From assembly GCA_947259705.1 (NCBI GenBank), contig CAMYNL010000006.1, positions 1-64,000 on the forward strand: 64,000 nucleotides of DNA. Direction: 5' to 3'. This stretch comes from an uncultured Gammaproteobacteria bacterium (GTDB lineage Bacteria > Pseudomonadota > Gammaproteobacteria > Arenicellales > JAANXG01). The notes under the pieces were generated by a model that saw only the letters and a program-made list of their open reading frames with translations, was not told the DNA's origin and searched no databases. Shown one piece after another: positions 35,100-44,082 of the stretch (within the stretch, counting starts at the first letter, position 1; the number at the start of each line of letters is the position of its first letter). The translations under genes and the position numbers were made by a program.

Positions 35100-36085
35100 T
35101 GGCGCGTCCATCGAGGCAAAGCACGGCGGCGCTATGGCTGCTGCTGGGGGCGTTGCTGCTGACCTCGGCGGCGGGCCTGGGTGCGCGGCTGGTGCTGGAG
35201 CGCGATTATTATCGCTACCTGGTGGTTTTCGATGTCACCCAGAGCATGAACGTGCGTGATCCCCTGCCGGGACTGGCGCGGCGCACGCGCCTCGACCGGG
35301 CCAAGCTCGCGGCGCAGGAACTACTGACCCGTCTGCCTTGCGGCTCGGCGATGGGGGTGGGCATATTCACCCAGCACCGCAGCCTGCTGCTGTTCACCCC
35401 GGTTGAGGTGTGCGGGCATTATGACGAGATCCGCACCATGCTTGCGGATATTGACTGGAGCATGGCCTGGCGCGCACGCAGCGAGATCGCAAAGGGCCTG
35501 CATTCCGCCATCGCCATTACCGGCAATCTGCAGCCACCGGCGCGACTGGTCTTCTTCACCGACGGCCACGAAGCCCCTCCCGTTCACGTGGACTTTCCAC
35601 CGCGGTTCACCGGTGAGTCGGGTAAGGTGCAGGGCCTGATCGTGGGAGTGGGAGGACAGCTTCCGTTGCCTATCCCCAAGCTGGACGAGACGGGCGATCA
35701 GGTGGGCGTGTGGGGACGGGATGAGGTGATGCAGGTCGACGTCTACTCCCTGGGACGCGCGGGTGACGTGCCGGGGGAAACCATGGTGGGGGTGGAGACC
35801 GGCGATCTTGCGCGGCGACTGGCGAGCGGTACGGAACACCTGTCCAGCCTGCACGAAGAGTATCTGGGCCAGTTGGCGGCCGGGCTGGGGCTGGATTATC
35901 AGCGGCTGGAGGCCCCCGGTGTTGTGGCGGAGGTGCTCACGACCGGTCGCTACGCATTCCGGCGCGCCGCCGTGCACGATGTCCATGGCTGGCTGGGTGC
36001 CGTAGCGCTGACCTTTATCGTTCTGATTTACTTGATTTATTCCGCCGGCGGCAGGAAGGCGCGGCGGCGCTGGGATGCCGCTTGA
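35099..36085 (+). CDS. mxaL: VWA-domain membrane protein, MxaL-like
   Basis: 328 residues; ATG overlaps the mxaK stop (TGATG). An N-terminal hydrophobic segment, a VWA domain with DVTQSMNV, and a C-terminal membrane segment (VALTFIVLIYLIYSAGG). It completes mxaRSACKL. The next family member in classic operons, mxaD, is not seen; a regulator follows instead. Confidence 0.85.
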   Translation: MARPSRQSTAALWLLLGALLLTSAAGLGARLVLERDYYRYLVVFDVTQSMNVRDPLPGLARRTRLDRAKLAAQELLTRLPCGSAMGVGIFTQHRSLLLFTPVEVCGHYDEIRTMLADIDWSMAWRARSEIAKGLHSAIAITGNLQPPARLVFFTDGHEAPPVHVDFPPRFTGESGKVQGLIVGVGGQLPLPIPKLDETGDQVGVWGRDEVMQVDVYSLGRAGDVPGETMVGVETGDLARRLASGTEHLSSLHEEYLGQLAAGLGLDYQRLEAPGVVAEVLTTGRYAFRRAAVHDVHGWLGAVALTFIVLIYLIYSAGGRKARRRWDAA

Positions 36086-36141
36086 GCGCCCAGCCCGGCC
36101 GCAACGGGCCCGACCCGCGATCGCGACGCCGGGCATTGCAC

Positions 36142-36171
36142 TTAACATGGGGTGACGATTACTGCCATAAT
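36142..36171 (+). promoter_or_regulatory. possible sigma-70 promoter of the sigma-54 activator gene
   Basis: TTAACA (36142-36147) and CATAAT (36166-36171) are separated by 18 bases and lie 37 bases before the TTG start. The gap from mxaL is 122 bases, enough for a promoter. Moderate match only. Confidence 0.38.
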
Positions 36172-36207
36172 CGGCCGTTCCGGCCGGATAACACGAGAGG
36201 AGCGAGA

Positions 36208-38136
36208 TTGCATTATCCAGCCCAAGAAGAACACGCGAGGTTCGTACAAAGCGCGATAAAAAGCGGCACGGACTCGAGCCTGGTGAGTTCCAGAATCCTC
36301 TCGTCGTGGAAGAGGTGTGTTCACGAGTATGGACTGGCGCCCGATGATCGCCCGCAAACGATCATTACCGAGCGCCCTGACCTGATCCAGCGCCAGGAAC
36401 AACTGGCCCCGTTGCTGTCCGTTAGCCAGGTGGAGATGGCCAACCTCTACCAGCAGATAGCCGGTTCGGGTTTCGCGATCATGCTCACCGATACCGACGG
36501 TGTGGTGCTGCATTATGTCGGCGATCCCTTGTTTACCAAGACCGCCATCAGTTCCGGACTTCAGATGGGTGCCATCTGGACCGAGCGCGCACAGGGCACC
36601 AACGGCATCGGCACCTGTCTGATGGAAAAGATGCCGCTGGTGGTGCACCGGGACGAGCACTTCCTGTCCCGCAACACGATACTCACCTGCTCCGCGGCGC
36701 CCGTCTTCGATACCCATGGCAACGTGATAGCCGTACTCGATGCCTCCAGCGAATCCACGATGGCTCAGCAGCACACCATGGCGCTGGTCAATATGTCGGC
36801 GCAATCCATCGAGAATCGTCTGTTTCTCTCGGCCCACCGGACGCAGTTCACGGTGCGCTTCCACAGCCGGGCGGAATTCGTCAGCACGCTGGGGGAAGGG
36901 TTGATCGCCTTTGAGTCAAGTGGGCGCATACTATCGGCCAATCGCAGCGCACGGTTCCAGCTAGGGATCGAAGGCGTGAAGGACATCATCGGCCGGCCCA
37001 TCGAAGAGGTCTTCGAGGCCAACACTTCGCACCTGCTGTCCCAGGCCAGGACCCACCCGTACCGCCCGTCGCCGATTCGTGCCCGGCGCGACGGCCGAAG
37101 ATTCTACGTGCTGGTGCAGCCGGCGGACGGCGAGGACGCACCGCGGCTGGCCATACCGGGCCGTGCCGCAAATCCTGCTGCGGACAGCAGCAAACGGCCG
37201 CAGCTGGAGCACCTCAACCATGGCGATCCGCTGATGGCGACCAACATAGCCCGCGCCAGGCGGGTGATGAACAGTCGGATACCGATGCTGCTTTGCGGTG
37301 AAACCGGCAGCGGCAAGGACCTGTTCGCCAAGGCGGTACACAATTCCAGCGCGGTGGCGGACAAGCCATTCATTGCCATCAACTGCGCTGCCATTCCGGA
37401 ATCCCTGATTGAAAGCGAATTGTTCGGGTATCGGCCCGGGGCCTTCACCGGCGCCAGCCGCACGGGCAGCCAGGGCAAGATCGCGCAGGCAAACGGTGGC
37501 ACCCTGTTCCTGGATGAGATCGGGGACATGCCGATCAATCTTCAGTCCCGGCTGCTGCGCGTGCTCGAAGAACAGGAAGTGGTGCCGCTGGGTGGGGAAA
37601 AGCCCATCAAGGTGGACTTTTGTCTGATCACCGCGACCAACAGGGACCTCAGCCAGCTGATCAACGATGGCGGTTTCCGGCAGGACCTTTACTACCGTCT
37701 CAACGGCATTACCCTGACTTTACCGCCCCTGCGCGAGCGCACGGACCTCGGGGAGTTGATCCGCCACCTGCTGCAATGGGATTTTCCCGACCAAGGAGTA
37801 TCAATCGGGCCCGAGGTGATGGAGGTCCTGGAACACTACGAATGGCCGGGCAATATTCGCCAATTGCGCAACGTGCTACGGACCGCCGTGACCCTGAGCG
37901 AGAATTACAGCCCGCAGCTGGAAGACTTCCCCGCCGAAATGGCCAGGGCCGGCGAGGATTCATCTGCCGCGCCGGCGTCTGAACGCAGCCCGCTGTTCAA
38001 GATGGAGCGCAACACCATCATGACGGCATTGAAGGAATCCCACTGGAACGTCACCAAGGCCGCCAAGCAGTTGAATGTCAGCCGCAACACCCTGTACCGG
38101 AAGATGAAACGGCACGGCATCACACCGCCGCGTTGA
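36208..38136 (+). CDS. AcoR-type sigma-54-dependent transcriptional activator
   Basis: 643 residues from a TTG preceded by GAGAGGAG. The N-terminus has SSRILSSWKRC, typical of AcoR-like activators, then a GAF domain (about 80-205) and a PAS-like segment (225-300). The AAA+ domain has Walker A at GETGSGKD (364-371) and the sigma-54 contact loop GAFTGA (411-416). The Fis-type helix-turn-helix at the end is KAAKQLNVSRNTLYRKMKR. There is no response-regulator domain, so it probably senses a small molecule through GAF. It lies between the xox/mxa region and the carrier-synthesis genes and could drive both. Confidence 0.9.
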   Translation: MHYPAQEEHARFVQSAIKSGTDSSLVSSRILSSWKRCVHEYGLAPDDRPQTIITERPDLIQRQEQLAPLLSVSQVEMANLYQQIAGSGFAIMLTDTDGVVLHYVGDPLFTKTAISSGLQMGAIWTERAQGTNGIGTCLMEKMPLVVHRDEHFLSRNTILTCSAAPVFDTHGNVIAVLDASSESTMAQQHTMALVNMSAQSIENRLFLSAHRTQFTVRFHSRAEFVSTLGEGLIAFESSGRILSANRSARFQLGIEGVKDIIGRPIEEVFEANTSHLLSQARTHPYRPSPIRARRDGRRFYVLVQPADGEDAPRLAIPGRAANPAADSSKRPQLEHLNHGDPLMATNIARARRVMNSRIPMLLCGETGSGKDLFAKAVHNSSAVADKPFIAINCAAIPESLIESELFGYRPGAFTGASRTGSQGKIAQANGGTLFLDEIGDMPINLQSRLLRVLEEQEVVPLGGEKPIKVDFCLITATNRDLSQLINDGGFRQDLYYRLNGITLTLPPLRERTDLGELIRHLLQWDFPDQGVSIGPEVMEVLEHYEWPGNIRQLRNVLRTAVTLSENYSPQLEDFPAEMARAGEDSSAAPASERSPLFKMERNTIMTALKESHWNVTKAAKQLNVSRNTLYRKMKRHGITPPR

Positions 38137-38299
38137 CTGGTGGCACTGTTGTCGAGAGCGGGCAAGTGGATGCCGGCGGCCGGCCGGTCAGCTGCGCGGA
38201 CACGCGCCGTCATAGGCGAGGCGGGGCGAGGTGGCCCGACCCGTTAGCGGGTGGCGGCGCGGCGATCGATCCTGAACCGTCCCCGCGGCTTCTTCTCCG

Positions 38300-39715
38300 G
38301 TGTCGGAGCACATCCTTTTCCTGACCGGCAAGCTCGCGGAGCCGAGCCTGCGCAGGGTCCTGGCGGAGATGGACGCCGATTTCAGCTATGACGTCCACCA
38401 GCTGGGGATCAGTGTTGCCGGCTTGATGACCGCTGACATGATTCGGCGCCGTCTCACCGGATTGCGGGATGCCGATCGGGTGGTGGTGCCGGGACGCTGT
38501 CGCGGCGACCTCACCCCCCTCAGCGAGTACTTCGCCATCCCCTTTGAGCGCGGGCCAGACGAGCTCAAGGACCTGCCCGAGTATTTCGGCAAGCAGGTGC
38601 AATCCCCGGACCTGGACCACTACGACGTCCAGATCTTCGCCGAGATCGTGGATGCGCCTGCTCTGGGCATCGATGCGATACTCGCCCGTGCGCGCGATTA
38701 CCGGCAGGACGGCGCCGACGTCATCGACCTGGGATGTCTGCCCGATACCCCCTTTCCCCATCTTGCCGAGAGCGTCGAGGCACTCAAGACATCCGGGTTC
38801 CGGGTCAGCGTGGACTCCCTGGAGCCGGATGATCTGCTGCGCGGCGGGCGGGCCGGCGCCGATTACCTGCTCAGCCTGACTGCAGACACGCTGTGGGTGG
38901 CGCAGGAGGTGGAGGCCGTGCCGGTGCTGATACCCCGTCACCCCGGGGACCCGGGTTCCCTGGAGCGGGCGATCGAAGCGATGATCGCGCGCGGCGCGTC
39001 CTTCATCGCCGACTCCGTGCTTGACCCCATCCATTTTGGGTTCACCGATTCCATTGTGCGATATCGACGGCTGCGCGACCGCTATCCCGAAGTGGACATC
39101 ATGATGGGCACCGGCAACCTGACCGAGTTGACCGAGGCCGACACCACTGGCATCACGGCCTTGCTGTTGGGTATGGTGTCCGAGCTGCACATAAGACACG
39201 TGCTGGTGACACAGGTCAGCCCGCATTGCATCAGCGCCGTACGCGAGGCCAACCTCGCGCGCCGCATCATGTACTATGCGCGCGAAGTGACAAGTCTCCC
39301 CAAGCAGATCGACGGCGGCCTTACCACCACCCACGAGCGCAAACCATTCCCCTACACCGGCGCGGAGATCGAACAACTGGCGGCGGCGGTAAGGGATCCC
39401 AGTTTCCGTATCCAGGTCAGCTCCGCGGGCATTCATCTGTACAATCGCGACGGCTTCAACACGGCTTTTGACCCATTCGAGGTCTACCCGCTGCTCGGCG
39501 TGGAGAACGACGCCGGGCACGCCTTTTACTTGGGCGTGGAGCTGGCACGGGCGCAGATCGCCTGGCAGCTAGGCAAGCGTTACGTGCAGGACGAAGAGCT
39601 GTCCTGGGGATGCGCCGTTCCGCCGCGCGGGGAGGATCGTAGCCGTTATCGCAGCGCCGGGGTGACCATGACCCGGCACGCCGGGACGAAGCGCAAGACA
39701 AAGGGCAACACATGA
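38300..39715 (+). CDS. DUF6513 / dihydropteroate synthase-like protein
   Basis: 471 residues from a GTG. An N-terminal DUF6513 part (ILFLTGKLAEPSLRRVLAEM) precedes a pterin-binding TIM-barrel-like domain (DGADVIDLGCLPDTPFPHLA, then FRVSVDSLEPDDLLRGGRAG). The family is found in methanogens and in bacteria with methanopterin-type carriers and is thought to act in pterin-carrier synthesis; the step is not proven. It heads a three-gene plus-strand group with DUF447 and mfnB, with 4-base overlaps. Confidence 0.85.
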   Translation: MSEHILFLTGKLAEPSLRRVLAEMDADFSYDVHQLGISVAGLMTADMIRRRLTGLRDADRVVVPGRCRGDLTPLSEYFAIPFERGPDELKDLPEYFGKQVQSPDLDHYDVQIFAEIVDAPALGIDAILARARDYRQDGADVIDLGCLPDTPFPHLAESVEALKTSGFRVSVDSLEPDDLLRGGRAGADYLLSLTADTLWVAQEVEAVPVLIPRHPGDPGSLERAIEAMIARGASFIADSVLDPIHFGFTDSIVRYRRLRDRYPEVDIMMGTGNLTELTEADTTGITALLLGMVSELHIRHVLVTQVSPHCISAVREANLARRIMYYAREVTSLPKQIDGGLTTTHERKPFPYTGAEIEQLAAAVRDPSFRIQVSSAGIHLYNRDGFNTAFDPFEVYPLLGVENDAGHAFYLGVELARAQIAWQLGKRYVQDEELSWGCAVPPRGEDRSRYRSAGVTMTRHAGTKRKTKGNT

Positions 39716-40290
39716 TACGCGAGACCGTGGTGACCACGCGTTGCGAGGACGGCAGTCCGCATATCGCCCCGATGGGCGTCCACGACCACGGCAAGGAACT
39801 GGTACTGGCGCCTTTCAGCCCTTCCGGAACGCTCAGAAACCTGCTGCGCGAGCGGTGCGCGGTGATCAACTATACCGACGACGTGAGGATCTTCGCCGGG
39901 TGCCTTACCGGCCACTATGACTGGCCGCTGTGCGCGGCGTCGGTGATCGACGGAGTAAGGCTGTGTGACACCCTGGCCCATGCCGAGGTCGAGATCGTGC
40001 GGGTGGAAGAGGACGATCTGCGCCCGCGCCTGCACGCGTGTGTGGTGCATGAAGAAACGCAAGGGTCGTTTCGGGGCTTCAACCGCGCCCAGGCGGCGGT
40101 AGTGGAGGCAGCGATCCTGGTGAGCCGACTGGGCATGCTGGCCGACGACAAGATCGACGCCGAGATCGATTACCTCAGGATCGCGGTGGCCAAGACCGCC
40201 GGGGCACGCGAACAGGCGGCCTGGGACTGGCTGATGCAGGCCATCGAACGCTATCGGGCGGCGGCTGGCCGCGGCGAGGGGGTTTCGTGA
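39712..40290 (+). CDS. DUF447 flavin-reductase-like protein
   Basis: 192 residues. The N-terminus IRETVVTTRCEDGSPHIAPMGVH looks like a flavin-binding split barrel; VEEDDLRPRLHACVVHEETQGSFRGFNRAQ continues the DUF447 pattern. The family is linked to methanopterin-dependent C1 pathways with unknown reaction. ATG overlaps the upstream stop by 4 bases. Confidence 0.8.
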   Translation: MIRETVVTTRCEDGSPHIAPMGVHDHGKELVLAPFSPSGTLRNLLRERCAVINYTDDVRIFAGCLTGHYDWPLCAASVIDGVRLCDTLAHAEVEIVRVEEDDLRPRLHACVVHEETQGSFRGFNRAQAAVVEAAILVSRLGMLADDKIDAEIDYLRIAVAKTAGAREQAAWDWLMQAIERYRAAAGRGEGVS

Positions 40291-41042
40291 CCCGTATGCT
40301 GGCCAGCGTGACCGGGTCGGAGGAGGCACTGCTGGTGATGGACGCGCAAGTCGACCTGGTGGACCTGAAGGACCCGGTTGCCGGGGCACTGGCGGCGCTG
40401 CCTGCCGATGTCGTCGCCGGCGCGGTGGCGACGGTGGCGGGCCGTGTACCGGTGAGCGCAACCGCCGGAGACCTGGTCCCGGTACGGCGGCAAGTGATCT
40501 CGGCGGTGCGGCGGATATGCGACACTGGGGTGGACTACGTGAAGATCGGCATGCTGGATCCCGCGCGCTGGGCACCCTTGCTACGCGGCCTGCGCGAAGC
40601 GCTGCCCGCCGAGGCGCGCCTGATCGGCGTGGTGTTCGCGGACCAGCCGCATGACTTCTCCCTCATCGAGGCACTCGCCACGGCGGGCTTCGCCGGCGTC
40701 ATGCTCGACACGGTGGACAAACGGGGCGCCGGCCTGCGTCGCCATGTGGATGACCGCCAACTACATGAATTCGTGTCGCGTGCCCGTGGTGCGGGGCTGC
40801 TGACCGGCCTGGCGGGTTCACTGGGTGTTGACGACATCGAAGCGCTGCTGGTGATGGCTCCGGATTATCTGGGCTTCCGCGGCGCGCTCTGTCGGCGAGG
40901 CGCGCGCGGCGACCGCCTCGATCCGGCCGCCATGCAGGCGGTCAGGGCGCGCTTTCCAGCACCTCTCCGGGCGGCGCCCTGGGCGGGCTCGTCGTGGCGA
41001 TCCGGGTCCCCGGAGGTGCCGAGCCCACCAGCGCGTCGCTGA
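40287..41042 (+). CDS. mfnB: (5-formylfuran-3-yl)methyl phosphate synthase, MfnB-like
   Basis: Makes the furan ring of methanofuran from two glyceraldehyde-3-phosphates in methanogens. 251 residues. Conserved: VDLVDLKDPVAGALAALP with an active-site Asp and Lys, DYVKIGM with the second Lys, and GVMLDTVDKRGAGL. The last 30 residues (after RARFP) are Ser/Pro/Trp-rich and antisense to the 3' end of the kinase gene, so the conserved protein probably ends near 40950. It indicates methylofuran-type cofactor synthesis. Confidence 0.88.
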   Translation: MTRMLASVTGSEEALLVMDAQVDLVDLKDPVAGALAALPADVVAGAVATVAGRVPVSATAGDLVPVRRQVISAVRRICDTGVDYVKIGMLDPARWAPLLRGLREALPAEARLIGVVFADQPHDFSLIEALATAGFAGVMLDTVDKRGAGLRRHVDDRQLHEFVSRARGAGLLTGLAGSLGVDDIEALLVMAPDYLGFRGALCRRGARGDRLDPAAMQAVRARFPAPLRAAPWAGSSWRSGSPEVPSPPARR

Positions 41043-41595
41043 ATGCGTTCGCAGCATCGGCACCGCAGAGATAGACGTCGCACCGCAGCTCGCGGCAGAA
41101 GCCGGCAAAAGCGCCGTCAAGCAGTCCCTGGTCCTGCAGCAACTCCACGCGATCGGTCGCGGCCGGCCGCGACTTGACCAGCAGCAGCAGCCCGGCGCCG
41201 AGTTGCCGGCACAGCCAGGCCGCCAGCGAGTCCGCGGTAACTTCCCAGCCGCTACATATTTCCCCGGCATCGGCGGTCATGGCACCAGGCAGCCAGACTG
41301 GGACGTGATCGTGGGCAAGGGCCCGCCGCAGTGCCGGCTCGGTGGCGCAGGGGGCGAAGGTCGGTCTGTTGTCGCACAACACCAGGCCATACTGTTCCAT
41401 GGCGCGCAGCGCCATCAGGTGCGCCGCCCGCTCGCTGAACCGCCAACGCCGCTGGGCGCCGCGAACGGCGTCCGCAAACACGCCGCCGCCGGGCACCACC
41501 ACCACTTTCCCGGTGCCTGCCGCGGCAATAGCGTCCAGCCATGCCGTCAGATAAGGACCGCCAGCCAGGCTGCCGCCCAGCTTAACTACCCACAT
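40942..41595 (-). CDS. amino acid kinase family protein, MfnE-like
   Basis: 217 residues. The amino-acid kinase fold starts VVKLGGSL, with VVVPGGGVFADAVR as the second glycine-rich loop. In methanogens a kinase of this family (MfnE) pyrophosphorylates aminomethyl-furanmethanol phosphate. Position beside mfnB supports that, but the specific reaction is an inference. It overlaps pabB by 14 bases on the same strand and overlaps the mfnB tail by 101 bases on the opposite strand. Confidence 0.75.
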   Translation of the reverse strand: MWVVKLGGSLAGGPYLTAWLDAIAAAGTGKVVVVPGGGVFADAVRGAQRRWRFSERAAHLMALRAMEQYGLVLCDNRPTFAPCATEPALRRALAHDHVPVWLPGAMTADAGEICSGWEVTADSLAAWLCRQLGAGLLLLVKSRPAATDRVELLQDQGLLDGAFAGFCRELRCDVYLCGADAANAFSDALVGSAPPGTRIATTSPPRAPPGEVLESAP

Positions 41596-42982
41596 TGTCC
41601 ATGCTCACATGATTCAGCAATTCGTGAAACATGGAGACCTTGTCGAAGCACTCCCGGTACTCCCGGTCCTCCTGGGAGTCAGCCACGATGCCGCCGCCGG
41701 CGTGAAAATGCACCACCCCGTTGCGGTGCACCAGCGTCCTGATGGCGATGCTGGTATCCATCGCGCCGTGGCTGCTCAGGTAGCCAATGGACCCGCAATA
41801 CACACCGCGGCGGTCCGGCTCTAGTTCGCGGATGATCTGCATCGCGCGCAGCTTGGGGGCGCCGGTGATGGAGCCGCCGGGAAAGCAGCCCCGCAGCAGG
41901 TGCAGTCCATCGCGGTCTGTCGGCAGGGTGCCGCAGACGGTGCTGACGAGGTGGTGGACATTGGGGAAGCTCTCCAGCGCAAACAAGCGGGGCACGGCGA
42001 TGGAGCCGGGCAGGCAGGTCTTGCCCAGATCGTTGCGCAGCAGGTCCACGATCATCAAGTTCTCGGCGCGGTCCTTGGCGCTTTCCCGCAGGTCGGCAGC
42101 CAGCGCCAGGTCATGCATGGGGTTGAAGCCGCGCGGCCGGGTGCCCTTGATCGGCTGCGTCATCACCTGCCGCCCCGCGAGGCGCAGGAAGCGTTCCGGC
42201 GATATGCTCAGAACCTGGCCGCCGGGAGTGTTCAGGTAGGCGGCGAAAGGTGCCGGGTTGACGGCACGCAACACCGCGAAGCTCGCCCAGGGATCGCCGG
42301 TGACCCGGGCGTTGAAGCGTTGCGCGAAGTTAACCTGATAGCAGTCTCCGGCCCTGATGTAGCGCTTGATGGTGCGGAACCGCTCGCCATACTGGCGCCG
42401 ATCCATGTTGGCATGGATGTCGCCGCGCAGCTGGAACATGGCTGCGGAAGGCTGGGGCTGGGGCTGGGGCGACGAAAACAGCTCCAGCAGCCGCTCGATG
42501 TCCTGGCTGGAGACCCCGTGCTGTGCCACCAGCCGGGTACGGCGCTCGGTGTGATCGACCAGCACGGCCCATCGGTAGATGCCCACGGCCATCTCGGGCA
42601 TTCCCAGCGGGTCGTCGCCTGGTCGCGGCAGGTTCTCGATACGGCGTGCCAGTTCATATCCGAAATAACCGATGGCACCGCCGGCAAACGGCAGCTCGCA
42701 GCGTTGCGTGGCCGGATGGCCGAGTTCCCGGCGCAGGATGTCAAACGGATCGTCCGCGGACAGGGTGCTGTGACCCCGGCGGCGCACCTCGGTGCGCAGA
42801 CCGCGGGTCACCACCGTGGCCACCGGCTCGGCGGCGACCAGATCATAACGGCCCCGGTCCGAATGGGGACGACCGCTGTCGAGAAACACGGCCCAGGGCC
42901 ACCTCGCCAGCGGCGCGAACAGTTCGCTGCTGTCGGCCCGATACGGGACCTCGAACAGCCTTGGTGACTCGGTCTCGGACAT
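41582..42982 (-). CDS. pabB: aminodeoxychorismate synthase component I PabB
   Basis: Makes aminodeoxychorismate on the way to p-aminobenzoate, a precursor of both folate and methanopterin. 466 residues. The chorismate-binding core has ICAGDCYQVN-like YIRAGDCYQVNFAQRF, MTQPIKGTRPRGF (PIKGT is the PabB-type active-site motif), ENLMIVDLLRNDLGKTC and CFPGGSITGAPKLRAM. Its location inside the methanopterin genes suggests it serves that carrier. It is cotranscribed with the kinase. Confidence 0.93.
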   Translation of the reverse strand: MSETESPRLFEVPYRADSSELFAPLARWPWAVFLDSGRPHSDRGRYDLVAAEPVATVVTRGLRTEVRRRGHSTLSADDPFDILRRELGHPATQRCELPFAGGAIGYFGYELARRIENLPRPGDDPLGMPEMAVGIYRWAVLVDHTERRTRLVAQHGVSSQDIERLLELFSSPQPQPQPSAAMFQLRGDIHANMDRRQYGERFRTIKRYIRAGDCYQVNFAQRFNARVTGDPWASFAVLRAVNPAPFAAYLNTPGGQVLSISPERFLRLAGRQVMTQPIKGTRPRGFNPMHDLALAADLRESAKDRAENLMIVDLLRNDLGKTCLPGSIAVPRLFALESFPNVHHLVSTVCGTLPTDRDGLHLLRGCFPGGSITGAPKLRAMQIIRELEPDRRGVYCGSIGYLSSHGAMDTSIAIRTLVHRNGVVHFHAGGGIVADSQEDREYRECFDKVSMFHELLNHVSMDNVGS

Positions 42983-42993
42983 CTTGCTGCTGC

Positions 42994-44082
42994 CTAGCCG
43001 GTGCTGCGCACCGTGGGGTGTCTTGTATGCTCTTTATCCACCAAAGCGGCGCTGCGGGCAAGCGCGGCGATTGCTGCCGCCGGCGCGCAGTCGGCCAGCG
43101 GCAGCGCAGCGCTGTCACTCTGCTTCAACCAGTGGCCGTATTCCATGTAGGGGCGTCGCCAGCGCTGCGCCAGTTCCGCGGCCAGAAACCGGCCGACGCC
43201 GGCGCCCACGAAACGCGTGCCGGCGCCATCGTGTTGCGACAGGATCCGGGCGCAGGCATCGTTCAGTCGTTGCAGCTGGCTTTCCCTCAGGTAACCTGAC
43301 ACGCTGCGCCAGGCCGCCAGCGGTGCGGTGTCGCAGTCCATGCCGAGCATGCGGGCGAGACGACGCGCGCTGGCGGCCACCGTTTTCTCACCGCCGTCGG
43401 CGGTGTCCATCATGTCGGCGTGGGCGGGCAGTTCGCCGGTGAGCCGGTAGACATCCCCGGCGGTGGCGAATTGCTCTGCCATCAACCCGCGCCAGTCGCC
43501 GCCGAACGGTACCCGGCGCGTCAGCGCCATCACCGGCGTGCGGACCACGCCGGTGTAGACCAGTTCCTCCTGCCTGATCCGCTCCGCGTCGTTGTCGCCC
43601 CGCGACTGCAGGCGACCGCCGGCAAAGGCAGTGATATCCGAGGTGGTGCTGCCGATGTCGATCAGCAATCCGTCGCCTACATGCTGCGCCACGGCCTCGG
43701 CGGCTGCCCGCCAGTTGGCGGAAGCCACGGTCGCGGGCGCGCTTTCGGCCCTGGCCAGATCCACTAGGCCGTCGGCGCCGGCGTAAACCAGAGTACGCGT
43801 GGCGCCGGCGTGACGGAGGAATGCCTGTAACAGCTGCCTGACGCCGGCATCCCGGTCCGGGAACACATCCACCAGTTCTCCGGTCATGGTGACGGCATGT
43901 TTCACGACCCGCTGCGGGAGACGCTTCATGAGTTGCCGCGTCGCGCTATCGAAGAACTCCAGCCCGCGCCACAGTGGACAGTACTGCTGCTCGACGCGAG
44001 ATACCTTGCCGTCGTCGTCGATGACGACCAGCTTCAGGTGCGCGCCGCCCAGATCCCAGCCGCAGAAGGCGTCAGCGGACAT
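42994..44082 (-). CDS. H4MPT-linked C1 transfer pathway protein (hydantoinase/ASKHA type)
   Basis: 362 residues. The N-terminal GWDLGGAHLKLVVIDDDG and the phosphate motif LLIDIGSTTSDITAF are ASKHA-ATPase motifs related to hydantoinase A. The family is restricted to organisms with methanopterin-type C1 carriers; it is probably a biosynthetic step. It overlaps the ATP-grasp gene upstream by 11 bases, so it belongs to the ATP-grasp, ASKHA, pabB, kinase operon. Confidence 0.85.
   Translation of the reverse strand: MSADAFCGWDLGGAHLKLVVIDDDGKVSRVEQQYCPLWRGLEFFDSATRQLMKRLPQRVVKHAVTMTGELVDVFPDRDAGVRQLLQAFLRHAGATRTLVYAGADGLVDLARAESAPATVASANWRAAAEAVAQHVGDGLLIDIGSTTSDITAFAGGRLQSRGDNDAERIRQEELVYTGVVRTPVMALTRRVPFGGDWRGLMAEQFATAGDVYRLTGELPAHADMMDTADGGEKTVAASARRLARMLGMDCDTAPLAAWRSVSGYLRESQLQRLNDACARILSQHDGAGTRFVGAGVGRFLAAELAQRWRRPYMEYGHWLKQSDSAALPLADCAPAAAIAALARSAALVDKEHTRHPTVRSTG

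Noticed and set aside
38239-38252. ACCCG-TTAG-CGGGT hairpin after the activator gene
   Set aside because: Only 5 bp and no T-tract; common in such GC-rich DNA.
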